Part shown: piece after piece, positions 10,401 to 20,100 of the stretch
How positions within the stretch are numbered: position 1 is the first letter of the stretch
Layout: each line of letters opens with the position of its first letter
Source: Clostridia bacterium
GTDB taxonomy: Bacteria > Bacillota > Clostridia > Acetivibrionales > DSM-2933
Assembly (NCBI GenBank): GCA_026416815.1
Contig: JAOAEJ010000013.1
Location: forward strand, 1-64,000
Length of the DNA: 64,000 bases
Reading direction: 5' to 3'
Notes under the pieces: generated by a model
Database searches by the model: none
Told to the model about the DNA's origin: nothing
Seen by the model: only the letters and a program-made list of their open reading frames with translations
Program-made: the position numbers and the translations under genes

Positions 10401-12242
10401 AGTAACGGGATTTGTGATAGTTTGGTCAAAAGGTTAAGAGACGAAGGCTATAGTTTGGTAGAAGTAGAAATAGGCAGTGAGTTTAGAAAAGTAAATGAAG
10501 ACCGGTACATAATCAAATGTGAAGAGAATGATTACCGGCGTATGTTGGCTGAAATAGCGGACAGGAGGTTGTCGCGTATTCTCCACCTTTCAACAATAAG
10601 CAGGGGCGGAAGGATTGAAAATGTTAATCAATTGGAAGAAAAGCAAAATCAGGGAGTGTACAGTTTATTCTACCTTACTAGAGCGCTTATTGCCAAAAAG
10701 TTTAATAAGGAGATAGACATAGTCCTGGTGTCCGATTACGCAAATGAAATTACTAAATCAGACAGCAAAATAAATCCTCACAACGCTGCTTTGTTTGGGC
10801 TTGGAAAGGTAGTTACCCGGGAATATCCCAATTTAAAGTGCAGATGTATTGATATAGATGATGTGACTACAGTTGATACCATTGTAAAGGAATTGAAGTT
10901 AGGCGGAGGTACATATCAAGCCGCTTACCGTGGAGATACAAGATATATAGATGAATTTAAAAAATACAATATAGCCGGAGAGCATAGTACAAAGATTGAA
11001 ATTAAAGATAAGGGTGCTTATATAGTAACCGGCGGTATTGGGGGGCTTGGCCTGGAAGTAGGCAAATACCTTGCCTCTAAAAATAGGGCAAAAATTGTTT
11101 TAATCAGCCGTACAAAGATGCCTGAAAGGGAAATTTGGGACGAAGTATTGGAAGTTAAGGCGGATGTGAAAGTTTGCAGAGCTATCATGGCAATCCGGGA
11201 AATAGAAAAAGCCGGAGCTGAAGTAAGCTGCTATAGTGCAAATGTAGCTAGAATTGATGAAATGAAGGGTGTAATTGAAGAAATCAGAAACAAATATGGG
11301 AGCATAAACGGAATAGTCCACTGTGCAGGAGTAGCTGGTGACGGCTTTATCATAAATAGGGAAGAAGAAACTTTTAAAAGTGTTACTGCTCCCAAAATTC
11401 AAGGTACATGGATATTGGATAAACTGACCGAGACCGACGATCTCGACTTCTTTATACTGTTTTCATCAATAACTTCAGTTTTGGGAGGACAGGGACAGGG
11501 GGATTATACCGCAGCGAATTCTTATCTGGATTCCTTTGCTGCTTACAGGAGCAAGCAGGGTAAAAGGACCACCGCAATTAACTGGCCTGCTTGGAAAGAG
11601 GTCGGAATGGCTGTTGATTATGGAGTGGACGAGTCTATGAATACGTTGAAGGCATTACCAACGGATATTGCAATCAGCGTGCTTAACGAAGTGTTGGGAA
11701 AGCAGACTCATAGGGTTATTGTTGGAGAATTGAATTTCGAGGTGTTCTCAGCGCTTGAAGCTCAGTTCCCTATTACTATAGCCGATGATATGCAGTTGAT
11801 GATAAATGAATATGATTCTACTATCAAAACAAATATATCTGCAAAAGATAAAAAGCATCCGCAGGATTTTGTGATTAAGGGGAGCAGCGATGAGGACGTA
11901 TTCAGTGAGACAGAACGCAAGATAGCAGGTATATGGGCCGAGCTACTGGGGCTGGAAGAAGTTAATATTTATGATAACTTTAACAGTCTAGGAGGAGATT
12001 CCATATTGGCCACCCGCTTGTTAAGAAAACTGGAAAATGAGTACCCGGATATGGTAGATATTGCAGATGTTTTTGCCTATTCTACAGTAAATGCAATGGC
12101 GGAATATATAGACGGAATGATAAAAAAACGGGATTTTAAAGGAGATTCAGAAGAAATTAATGATAATGAGGATCTGGATGAATTGCTTGCAAAACTAGCA
12201 AAAGGCGAAATATCCGTAAATGAGGCTGAAAAATATTATTGA
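7473..12242 (+). CDS. PKS 1: trans-AT module KS-DH-KR-ACP
   Basis: One polyketide extension module of about 1589 residues with no AT, so malonyl must come from a trans-AT. The KS (about 30-455) has DTACSSA with Cys205, EAHGT His340 and NIGH His380. The DH (about 650-930) has HxxxGxxxxP with His692 and Asp857 in a DxxxN motif. The KR has TGGIGGLG near 1187, Tyr1345 in GDYTAANSY, and an AGD motif at the place of the B-type LDD. The ACP has GGDS, Ser1510. It should extend the NRPS 1 peptidyl-Gly thioester and leave an enoyl unit. Unlike its sisters it has no N-terminal helical docking pair, which fits its partner being NRPS 1. Its C-terminus (ELLAKLAKGEISVNEAEKYY) resembles a docking pair. GTG 7473 is preferred to GTG 7467 because GGGGGAG at 7461-7467 is then properly spaced. 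Confidence 0.92.
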   Translation: MLNKLLNLSEIKADNGDRNEFPKIEKVSKRDMAIIGMCGKFPMAENIGEFWENIRNGKDCIREFPYQRMKDVSPILPNSYMPADPPKLCEAGYLDEIDKFDYEFFNISPIEARLMDPNQRLFLETAWNVIEEAGYGGNRIKGTKTGVYVGHSSDLKFEYHMYVNMADTELYKNVSLPGNVKSIIASRISYLLDLKGPSVVVDTACSSALLAIHLACQGIINGECEMAIAGGVKVNLLPIQKGMDDEIGIRSPGDRARTFDDSSDGTGSGEGVVAIMLKPLSKAITDGDNIYAVIKGSAVNQDGSSVGLTAPNSAAQEEVILEAWKNANIDPETISYIEAHGTATKLGDPIEISGIERAFRKHTGKKNFCAVGSVKTNIGHLDNIAGLAGMIKLVLALKHKEIPASIHFKRPNRKINFIDSPVYVNDRLARWETEGAPLRGGVSSFGLAGTNCHIVVEEYKGKERKYMNEPVESLQILALSAQNRDILMALVNKYALYLEKDKDTALEDICHTANTGRIHHSHRLAVVVGTREELKKKLGSFNFEDTSEDNAYYGEYRIVSGSKEIKAKNEISEDAKKELDRAAHQIIESISGVEKKHQSILNEICSLYIKGAEIDWNLMYAMRNVKKVSLPTYPFKRSRCWVEAISKQEAPKLGQAKEIDHPLLDRCIVKTYKQEVYAAKFATDTHWVIGEHKVAGRCVMPGTAYLEMIRRIYSKHLVHSYLELENVLFISPFIAEDGEAKEIQVIVSERDEYCDFTVASGAKSGNGWNVHVEGKVIPVSMNDVPLYDINRIMQDAEMEEIIDDDARKIIVEIGPRWTGIKKKLYAGKNGEYLASFKLPDEFKEDLKEYYLHPPLMDRSINAVNTLIGEGSYLPLSYKNIKIYGPTPDEFYSYLKRKDYEKGGHETARFDILLIDKNGRVFVEVKDYVIKSVREEEFKFRQLKENKDIFHEVHWRPSQLNGNAKNLNDGDILVFKGSNGICDSLVKRLRDEGYSLVEVEIGSEFRKVNEDRYIIKCEENDYRRMLAEIADRRLSRILHLSTISRGGRIENVNQLEEKQNQGVYSLFYLTRALIAKKFNKEIDIVLVSDYANEITKSDSKINPHNAALFGLGKVVTREYPNLKCRCIDIDDVTTVDTIVKELKLGGGTYQAAYRGDTRYIDEFKKYNIAGEHSTKIEIKDKGAYIVTGGIGGLGLEVGKYLASKNRAKIVLISRTKMPEREIWDEVLEVKADVKVCRAIMAIREIEKAGAEVSCYSANVARIDEMKGVIEEIRNKYGSINGIVHCAGVAGDGFIINREEETFKSVTAPKIQGTWILDKLTETDDLDFFILFSSITSVLGGQGQGDYTAANSYLDSFAAYRSKQGKRTTAINWPAWKEVGMAVDYGVDESMNTLKALPTDIAISVLNEVLGKQTHRVIVGELNFEVFSALEAQFPITIADDMQLMINEYDSTIKTNISAKDKKHPQDFVIKGSSDEDVFSETERKIAGIWAELLGLEEVNIYDNFNSLGGDSILATRLLRKLENEYPDMVDIADVFAYSTVNAMAEYIDGMIKKRDFKGDSEEINDNEDLDELLAKLAKGEISVNEAEKYY

Positions 12243-12258
12243 TAGATGGTGATGTAGG

Positions 12259-15200
12259 ATGGATTTGATAAAGAACTATTTATACAGGCAGGTTGCAAAC
12301 CATAGTTTATCTCAGCCAGAGGCGAAACAAATGCTGCTTGAGTTAAAGGAAAAAACGCATGTCCAAGAAGATGAAATAGCTATTATCGGTATGGCGGGCA
12401 GGTTTCCCAAGGCAAAAAACATTGAAGAATACTGGGAAAACATAAAAAACGGTGTAATTGGTATTGGCGAACTGCCACAGGGTAGAGTAAAGGATATTGA
12501 AGATTTCCTGTTAAGGTTTCATTACCGGCAATTAGCGGATGAAAACGCCATAAAAGAAGACGGACATCTTAATGTAACCTATGAGACCCGAGGATATTTG
12601 GACGAGATAGACAAATTTGATGCGGCTTTCTTCGGTATTCCGCCCAGAGAGGCAAAAACAATGGATCCTGACCAGAGAATGTTTCTGGAGATTGCATATG
12701 AAGCAATTGAAGATGCAGGATACAGCGGAAGCAAGATGTATGGAACAAATACGGGGGTGTTTGCAGGTATTGACCATGTGTCCGATTTAAAGTACAAACA
12801 ATTGGCTGCAGACGACCCTATGGTTGTAACCGGGACTTGGCCTGGAATCCTGGCAAGCCGTGTATCCTACATATATAATTTCCATGGGCCGAGCATTGTA
12901 ATAGATACTGCTTGTTCATCGGGGTTGGTGTCGGTTCATATGGCATGCAATTCCTTGAAAAACGGCGAGTGTGAGATGGCTATCGCCGGAGGCTTAAGCA
13001 GCTTTTACTACCGTCCGTTGAAGTTTAAGGATGAACTGAAAGAGCTTGATTCTGTAGAATCAAAGGACAATATTGTCAGGACTTTTGATAAAAATGCCAA
13101 TGGTACTGTTTGGGGTGAAGGGGTTGGCGCTGTTTTTCTAAAACCGTTGAGTAAGGCATTGGCTGACGGTGATGTTATCCATGCTGTAATAAAGGCCAGT
13201 GCAATTAACAATGATGGGGCATCCAATGGAATAACCGCTCCTGATGCAGGTGCACAGGAGAATTTACTGCTTGATGTATGGAAAAAGGCGAAGATTAATC
13301 CTGAAACCGTACAATATATTGAGGCTCACGGAACAGGTACCGTACTGGGCGACCCTATAGAGATAAAAGCAATGACCAATGCCTTCAGGTCTGTTACCGA
13401 TAAGAAGCAATTTTGCGGTGTAGGTGCAGTAAAGACAAGTATTGGGCATCTTGTAGGGGCCTCGGGATTGGCTTCGTTACTAAAGGTAGTTATGATGCTG
13501 AAAAACAAATCCATTCCGGCAAGTTTGAATTTTGCTGAACCGAATCCTTTTATAAATTTTTGCGATTCTCCCGTATATATAAGCGATAAGCTGAGGGAAT
13601 GGGAAAGGGAAGGAGCGCCAAGGAGGGCAGGTATAAATTCTTTCGGCTTCAGCGGTACTAACTGCCATGTCGTTTTGGAAGAGGCACCGCAGCTACAGGT
13701 AAAAGAGGATATGTCCAAGTCAGAATTTGAGATGTTCACAATATCAGCAAAAAGCCAAAGTGCTTTAAAGGAAATTGTGAAGAGGTATCAAAAGGAGTTT
13801 TCGGGAATAGACTTAAATTTACAAGATGTCTGCTATACTGCCAATACAGGAAGAGGACATTATACTCACAGGTTTATACTTATAGTAAAGGATTACAATG
13901 ACTTAAAGGAAAAAATCAAATATATTTCTAAAACGGATTTTAATGAAATTAATAAGTCCGGGGTTTATTACGGTGAGCATAAAATAGTTCCCGACAATAA
14001 GACAGTACGTGAAAAAGGTGAGATTGTCGAAGCCGAACGGAGAAAATTATGCAGGTCCTCCGAGACAAAGCTTGAAGATTTAATGCAAAATTATAGTTAT
14101 CCTACTGCTGCAGAATTATGTGACCTTTATATTAAAGGTGCCAAGGTGGAATGGGATAAATTATATATAGGCCAAAACAGGAGAAGGCTGAACTTACCTG
14201 TTTATCCGCTGGAAAGGACACGTTACTGGTATGATGAGAAAAAGGCAGATAAGAAAGTATTAAAAATGGAAAGAAAAGGTGATTCTAAAGAATACGAACA
14301 CCCGCTTCTTGACAGGCGCCTTGCCGACTCCATTTACCAAGGTACATTTGCTACAGACTTCAGCGTGGACAGGCATTGGATACTGGCTGACCATATAATT
14401 ATGAACAATCATGTAATTCCCGGTACCGGGTGCATAGAAATGGCTATGGAAGCTTGTAAGAAATATTATGGCGACAGTCCTGTAGAGTTTAAAGATATTA
14501 TCTTTTTCTCACCGTGTATTGTGGATAAGAATGAAGTCAAGGAAGTACAGACAATCATAATAAAAGAGCAGGACTATCTTGAGTTTACAATTGCCAGCAG
14601 GGCTGCAACGAATGATTTTGATGAAAGATGGATTAAACATGCCGAGGGCAAGATTTATAGAGGAGAGGCTGTTGCTTCGGCTTATAATATAGATGAAATA
14701 TATAATAGGCTGAAAAGCGAGCAGGGAAGGCTGGAATTAGCCGAGCCGAATCCTGAAAACGGCCCGGTCAAATTGGGGGCTCACTGGAAGAACCATACAA
14801 TTATAGCAGTTGGAAAAAATGAGCTGCTTGTGGATATGGAACTGCCGGATAAGGTTGCAGACGACCTGCACCTGTATACGCTTCATCCGGCCATGCTTGA
14901 TAATGCTGTCAATGCAGTATGTCAGAGGGTGGGAAGCGGCCTTTACCTCCCGTTCTACTATAAAAGCTTCAAGCTAAGCGGACGTATTCCCATCAAGTTC
15001 TACAGCTATATAAAGATAAAGAATGATGTCGAGGCCAATCCTGAAACAGTAGACTTTGATATTGTATTGACAGATAGAGAAGGACAGGCTTTTGCAGTGA
15101 TTGAGGATTACAAGATCAAGAAGGTTAATGAAGCTGAATTCAAATTCAAGGAGCTAAGCGGAAAAAGCAATACATATTTTGAACTCGGGTGGGTCAACAA

Positions 15201-17118
15201 GGAGTTGAAACACAGTGATAAAGACCTTGTTGAAGGAGATATTCTTGTGTTTAGAGATTCAAACGGGATGGGAGAACAGCTAATCCGCAGCCTGAAAGAG
15301 AGTGGCAGTAAGATTATAGAGGTTGAGACAGCTTCGGAATTTAAGAAGTTAGGTGAGGATAAATACACAATCAATGGAGAAGCTTCGGATTACCGTGCAT
15401 TGTTTGATGAACTGAAAGGCAAAGAAATCAAAAAGATTTTACATCTTCAAGGTATAACAGGTAATGATGAGATAAAAGATTTAAGTCAGCTCGAAAAAGC
15501 CCAGAGCAGCGGAGTATACAGCCTGTTTTATCTTGTTAGAACCCTTGTGGATAACAAATATAAGGACTTGGAGATTGTTGTCGCAGCTGATTATGCAAAC
15601 GAAGTAACAAAGGACGAGAAGACAATAAATCCCCATAATGCAGCATTATTCGGCTTAGCCAAGATAGTGCCGATGGAATATTCAAGCTTGAAGTGCAGAT
15701 GTATAGACATAGACGGTGATACAAAAGTTGACAGTATTATTAGTGAAATAGCATCAAAGGAATTGTTGCCAAAGGTTGCTTACCGTAATGGAAAAAGATA
15801 TGTGGAAGAACTCAGGAAAATTGACCTTGAAATAAAAAAAGGCGGCAGCGTAGGGATAAAAGAGCATGGGGTCTATGTAATAACCGGCGGAAACGGCGGG
15901 CTTGGTCTGGAACTTGGAAAATATCTTGCTTCCAAAAACAAGGTAAATATTGCTCTCATAAACCGTTCAAAGCTTCCTGAACGCAGCAAGTGGAATGAAA
16001 TACTGGCAAAAGCTGAGGAGAGAAAGACATGCAGGGCAATTAAATCAATCATCGAAATAGAGGAAACAGGAGCCCAAGTAACATGTTTAAGCGCAAACGT
16101 GTCAAACATGAACGAAATGAAGGAGGCAATAGACACATTAAGGAGCAGATATGGAGCGATTAACGGGATTATCCACTGTGCGGGAGTAGCTGGCGACGGA
16201 TTCATAATGAGGAAGGAAAAACAGGTATTCGACAGTGTAATTGCTCCTAAAGTGCAGGGGACATGGATACTTAATAAATTAACCGAAGAAGATAATATGG
16301 ACTTTTTTGTAATGTTTTCTTCAATTTTGGCCGTATTCGGAGACCAGGGACAAGGAGACTATGCTGCTGCGAACTCATATCTTGATGCTTTCGCTGTATA
16401 CAGGAGCAAACAAGGTAAAAGAACCGCAACAATTAACTGGCCTGCATGGAAGGAAACGGGTATGGCTGTTGATTACAATATTGACGGGTCGGATTCCATA
16501 GTTAAGCCCATAACTACTGTAAAAGCATTAAACTGCTTTGAAGAAGTATTGTCTTCCGGGATATCAAAAGTTCTTCCGGGTGAATTGAATTATGACAAGC
16601 TTTTAAACATAAAAGAAGGACTGACTTTCAGCCTATCCGATAAAATTATAACAGCACTACAAAAACATAAGATTAAAATAAATGCAAATAAGAAGACGGA
16701 AGTAGAGGAAGAAAATACGGTATCTGCAGTAATAAAAGGCAGAGGGGATATTGAATACAATGAGACCGAAAGCAAACTCGCCCAAATCTGGTCGCAGGTA
16801 TTGGGATTAAATGAAATAGACATTTTCGATAACTTTTCTTCAATGGGTGGAGACTCAATGCTGGCAATCCAGCTGTTGAAGCAGATAGACAAGGTATATC
16901 CCGGAATAATAGACATTTCCGACGTTTTTACCTACCCGTCGATACAGCAGATGGCAAGCTATATTGATGAAAAAATGGGGTTAAATAAGGAAGAAAATAA
17001 AGTCTCGAAAAAAGAGGAAAACCTGTCGGATGAAGTTCTTAAAAACATGGTGGAAGGGCTTGAGTCAGGCGAAACATCCATAGAAAATGCCCTTAAAATT
17101 TTAGGAATAGAGTCTTGA
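12259..17118 (+). CDS. PKS 2: trans-AT module KS-DH-KR-ACP
   Basis: A second AT-less extension module, 1619 residues. The N-terminal about 30 residues form a predicted two-helix docking segment (YLYRQVANHSLSQPEAKQML). The KS has Cys219 in DTACSSG, His357 in EAHGTGT and His397 in SIGH. In the DH motif the glycine of HxxxGxxxxP is replaced by Asn (His712 kept), and the second motif is Asp881 in DxxxN. The KR has TGGNGGLG, Tyr1368 and the D of an AGD motif, suggesting a B-type alcohol. The ACP has GGDS with Ser1533. The C-terminus (MVEGLESGETSIENALKIL) is docking-like. It follows PKS 1 by 16 nt. Its likely product step is a second conjugated double bond. The DH substitution is at a non-catalytic position, so activity is likely but not certain. 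Confidence 0.92.
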   Translation: MDLIKNYLYRQVANHSLSQPEAKQMLLELKEKTHVQEDEIAIIGMAGRFPKAKNIEEYWENIKNGVIGIGELPQGRVKDIEDFLLRFHYRQLADENAIKEDGHLNVTYETRGYLDEIDKFDAAFFGIPPREAKTMDPDQRMFLEIAYEAIEDAGYSGSKMYGTNTGVFAGIDHVSDLKYKQLAADDPMVVTGTWPGILASRVSYIYNFHGPSIVIDTACSSGLVSVHMACNSLKNGECEMAIAGGLSSFYYRPLKFKDELKELDSVESKDNIVRTFDKNANGTVWGEGVGAVFLKPLSKALADGDVIHAVIKASAINNDGASNGITAPDAGAQENLLLDVWKKAKINPETVQYIEAHGTGTVLGDPIEIKAMTNAFRSVTDKKQFCGVGAVKTSIGHLVGASGLASLLKVVMMLKNKSIPASLNFAEPNPFINFCDSPVYISDKLREWEREGAPRRAGINSFGFSGTNCHVVLEEAPQLQVKEDMSKSEFEMFTISAKSQSALKEIVKRYQKEFSGIDLNLQDVCYTANTGRGHYTHRFILIVKDYNDLKEKIKYISKTDFNEINKSGVYYGEHKIVPDNKTVREKGEIVEAERRKLCRSSETKLEDLMQNYSYPTAAELCDLYIKGAKVEWDKLYIGQNRRRLNLPVYPLERTRYWYDEKKADKKVLKMERKGDSKEYEHPLLDRRLADSIYQGTFATDFSVDRHWILADHIIMNNHVIPGTGCIEMAMEACKKYYGDSPVEFKDIIFFSPCIVDKNEVKEVQTIIIKEQDYLEFTIASRAATNDFDERWIKHAEGKIYRGEAVASAYNIDEIYNRLKSEQGRLELAEPNPENGPVKLGAHWKNHTIIAVGKNELLVDMELPDKVADDLHLYTLHPAMLDNAVNAVCQRVGSGLYLPFYYKSFKLSGRIPIKFYSYIKIKNDVEANPETVDFDIVLTDREGQAFAVIEDYKIKKVNEAEFKFKELSGKSNTYFELGWVNKELKHSDKDLVEGDILVFRDSNGMGEQLIRSLKESGSKIIEVETASEFKKLGEDKYTINGEASDYRALFDELKGKEIKKILHLQGITGNDEIKDLSQLEKAQSSGVYSLFYLVRTLVDNKYKDLEIVVAADYANEVTKDEKTINPHNAALFGLAKIVPMEYSSLKCRCIDIDGDTKVDSIISEIASKELLPKVAYRNGKRYVEELRKIDLEIKKGGSVGIKEHGVYVITGGNGGLGLELGKYLASKNKVNIALINRSKLPERSKWNEILAKAEERKTCRAIKSIIEIEETGAQVTCLSANVSNMNEMKEAIDTLRSRYGAINGIIHCAGVAGDGFIMRKEKQVFDSVIAPKVQGTWILNKLTEEDNMDFFVMFSSILAVFGDQGQGDYAAANSYLDAFAVYRSKQGKRTATINWPAWKETGMAVDYNIDGSDSIVKPITTVKALNCFEEVLSSGISKVLPGELNYDKLLNIKEGLTFSLSDKIITALQKHKIKINANKKTEVEEENTVSAVIKGRGDIEYNETESKLAQIWSQVLGLNEIDIFDNFSSMGGDSMLAIQLLKQIDKVYPGIIDISDVFTYPSIQQMASYIDEKMGLNKEENKVSKKEENLSDEVLKNMVEGLESGETSIENALKILGIES

Positions 17119-17195
17119 AAAATAAGTTTAAGTGCAAGCGGAAGCTGTGACAGGTATAAAGGCTGCAGCAGAAGGTGCATATGGGGGTCGGATAG

Positions 17196-20100
17196 ATGAG
17201 CAATAAGGATATTATTAACAGATACTTGCTGGAACAGATAAAGAACGGGAAATTGGACAAAGAAATGTCCCTCTTGATCCTGAAGGAGATAAATCAGAAT
17301 AAAGAGCAGGCTAAAACTGATATAGCTGTTATAGGCTTAGCCTGTAAGTTTCCTAGAGCGAACAACATAAAAGATTATTGGGAAAACCTGAAAAATGGTG
17401 TGGAGACCATTGGAAGATTTCCTGATGAAAGGGAAAAAGATTCGGGTAAAGGCTCAAATATGAGAGCCGGATATCTTGACGAAATTGACAAGTTTGATGC
17501 CCCATTTTTCCGTCTATCGCCCAAAGAAGCTAGTCTAATGCATCCGACCCAGAGGCTTTTCCTGGAAACTGTATGGGAAGCGATTGAGGATGCGGGATAT
17601 GCCAATGATAAAATTAACGGTTCCAAAACAGCCGTATATGTAGGTATTGACCACACATATCTGCCTGAATACGGTAAGAAAATGGGCCATCAGGACTTGC
17701 TGGTCATGACCGGGGGTATGACTTCAATATTGGCAAGCCGTATATCCTACATATTAAACCTTAGAGGTCCCAGCCTGGTAATTGATACTGCATGCTCATC
17801 AGGGCTGGTATCGGTACATACAGCATGCAAGGCGTTGAAAAATAAGGAGTGTACCGTGGCTATTGCCGGTGGAATCAACCTTATAGAGCACTTTAAATCG
17901 AATTTTGAAGGCGTGGAGTCCACTGAAGGCAAGTTGAGCGCTTTTGATAAGAATTCAAAAGGAACTGTATGGGGAGAAGGCATTGGCGCAGTAATATTAA
18001 AGCCGCTGGAGCAAGCCGTAAAAGACAGGGATAACATTTATGCCGTTATTAAAGGCAGTGCGGTTAATAATGACGGAACTACAAACGGAATTACCGCCCC
18101 AAGTTCCGAAACCCAGGCAGATGCAATTGTTAGTGCATGGGAAGATGCAAGTATTAACCCAGAGACTATATCTTATATTGAAGCGCATGCTACAGGAACC
18201 GTGTTGGGCGACCCTATAGAGATAAAAGGCTTGAAGCTTGCTTTTGAAAGATATACCGATAAAAAGCAGTTCTGCGGTATAGGGGCAGTAAAGCCCAATA
18301 TCGGGCATGCCGTCGGCGCAGCAGCTATTTCATCCATGATTAAGGCGGTTTTAGCTTTAAAGCATAAAGAAATTCCGTCAAATATCAATTTCGTTGAGCC
18401 AAACCCGTTTATAGACTTTTTAAACTCACCTATATATGTTAGTGACAAGTTGATAAAGTGGGAAACGGAGGGTTTCCCAAGAAGGGCTGGTGTCAGCTCA
18501 TTCGGTTTCAGCAGGACCAACTGCCATGTAGTATTGGAGGAGCCTCCCGAAAGTACGGTTAGCGGTAAAAAGGATTCAAAGGGAAAAGCCGCTTTTATAT
18601 TTACTTTGTCAGCAAAGAACGAAAATGCTTTAAAGGAATATATAAGTAAATACGACCGCTTTATAAGAGGAAGTGAACAATACGATATTGCAGATATTTG
18701 CTTTACAACAGCCACAGGCAGAGGTCATTACAGCCACAGGCTTGCTATGGTAGTTAGAAGTGAAGAAGATTTTGCAGAAAAAATCAGGAGATTGAGCAAT
18801 ATTGATTTAAACGGGATAAATGAGAAGGACATATTCTACAAAGAACATAAAGTAGTTGCAGATAATTTAAACCAGAAACAGCCTATGGAAATTACAAATA
18901 GGGAAAAGAGGGAATTGGACGCTGTAGCAGCCGGAAAAGCGGGACAAATAAGCGGACTTCAAAATGAGGAGTACGAAAGGGCACTAAATGAAATATGCCG
19001 TTTATATATTAGAGGTGCTGATGTAAATTGGGAAGATCTTTACAAAGGTGCAGCATGTAGGAAAGTAAGCCTGCCTACATATCCTTTTGAAAGAAAACGG
19101 TATTGGTTAAATATACAGGAGCCTGCTGTTACAGAGAAGGCTTACACAGAAAAAGAAATATCCCATCCATTAATTGACAGGCGCATTCTCAGCACATTAA
19201 ACCAGGAGGTTTACCTGACCCGTTTTAGTGTTGACAGGCACTGGGTGTTGAGTGAACACACCATAATGGATCTTAATATTGTGCCGGGGACTACGTACCT
19301 TGAAATGGCAAGAAAGGCAGGCAGTAATCTTTACCGGGACTATAATATAGAACTCAGGGATATTATGTTTCTGACCCCTTTGGTTGTAGCCAAAGATGAA
19401 AAAAAAGAAGTGCATACAATTATAAAAAAGGAAAAGGATTATCTGGAGTTTGTCATTGCAAGCAGGACTTCCAATGACGGTTCTGAACTGTATGATGCAT
19501 GGGTGGTACACGCCGAGGGTAAAATCTGCAAGTTGGATGATAGCATTGTTGGAGTTGCAGATGTCGGCAAAATCCGCAGCAATTGCAATAAAGAAGAGAT
19601 AGAAGTTGATACAAGCTTACCTATGGGCGAATTCAAATTCGGGCCAAGGTGGAGAAGCATATCCAAGATTCATATAAATGAAAATGAGATGCTTTCTGAG
19701 ATTAAATTGGGTGATGAGCTTGTGGGAGACCTGGAGGAATGCATACTGCACCCTGCGCTGCTGGATTGTGCAATAAACATGGCCATAGAAAAAATGGTAC
19801 AGAGAGTACAAGAAGGTACTTATCTGCCTCTATCCTACAAAAGTCTTAAGCTGTACGGACCAATGCCCGCAAAGTTCTACAGCCGCCAGAAAATAACCTG
19901 CAGGCTGGATAAAAATTCTGAAACAGTATCACTTGACATTTCCCTTATTAGAGAGAGTGGAGAAATTTTTGCAGAAATTCAGGGCTATTTAATCAAGAAA
20001 GTTAAAAAAGATGCCTTTAAGTTTTCCGGTTCTAATGAAAGTGCAGAACTTTACCATGAAATGGGCTGGGCTGTTCAGGATATAAAACATAAGAGGCGGG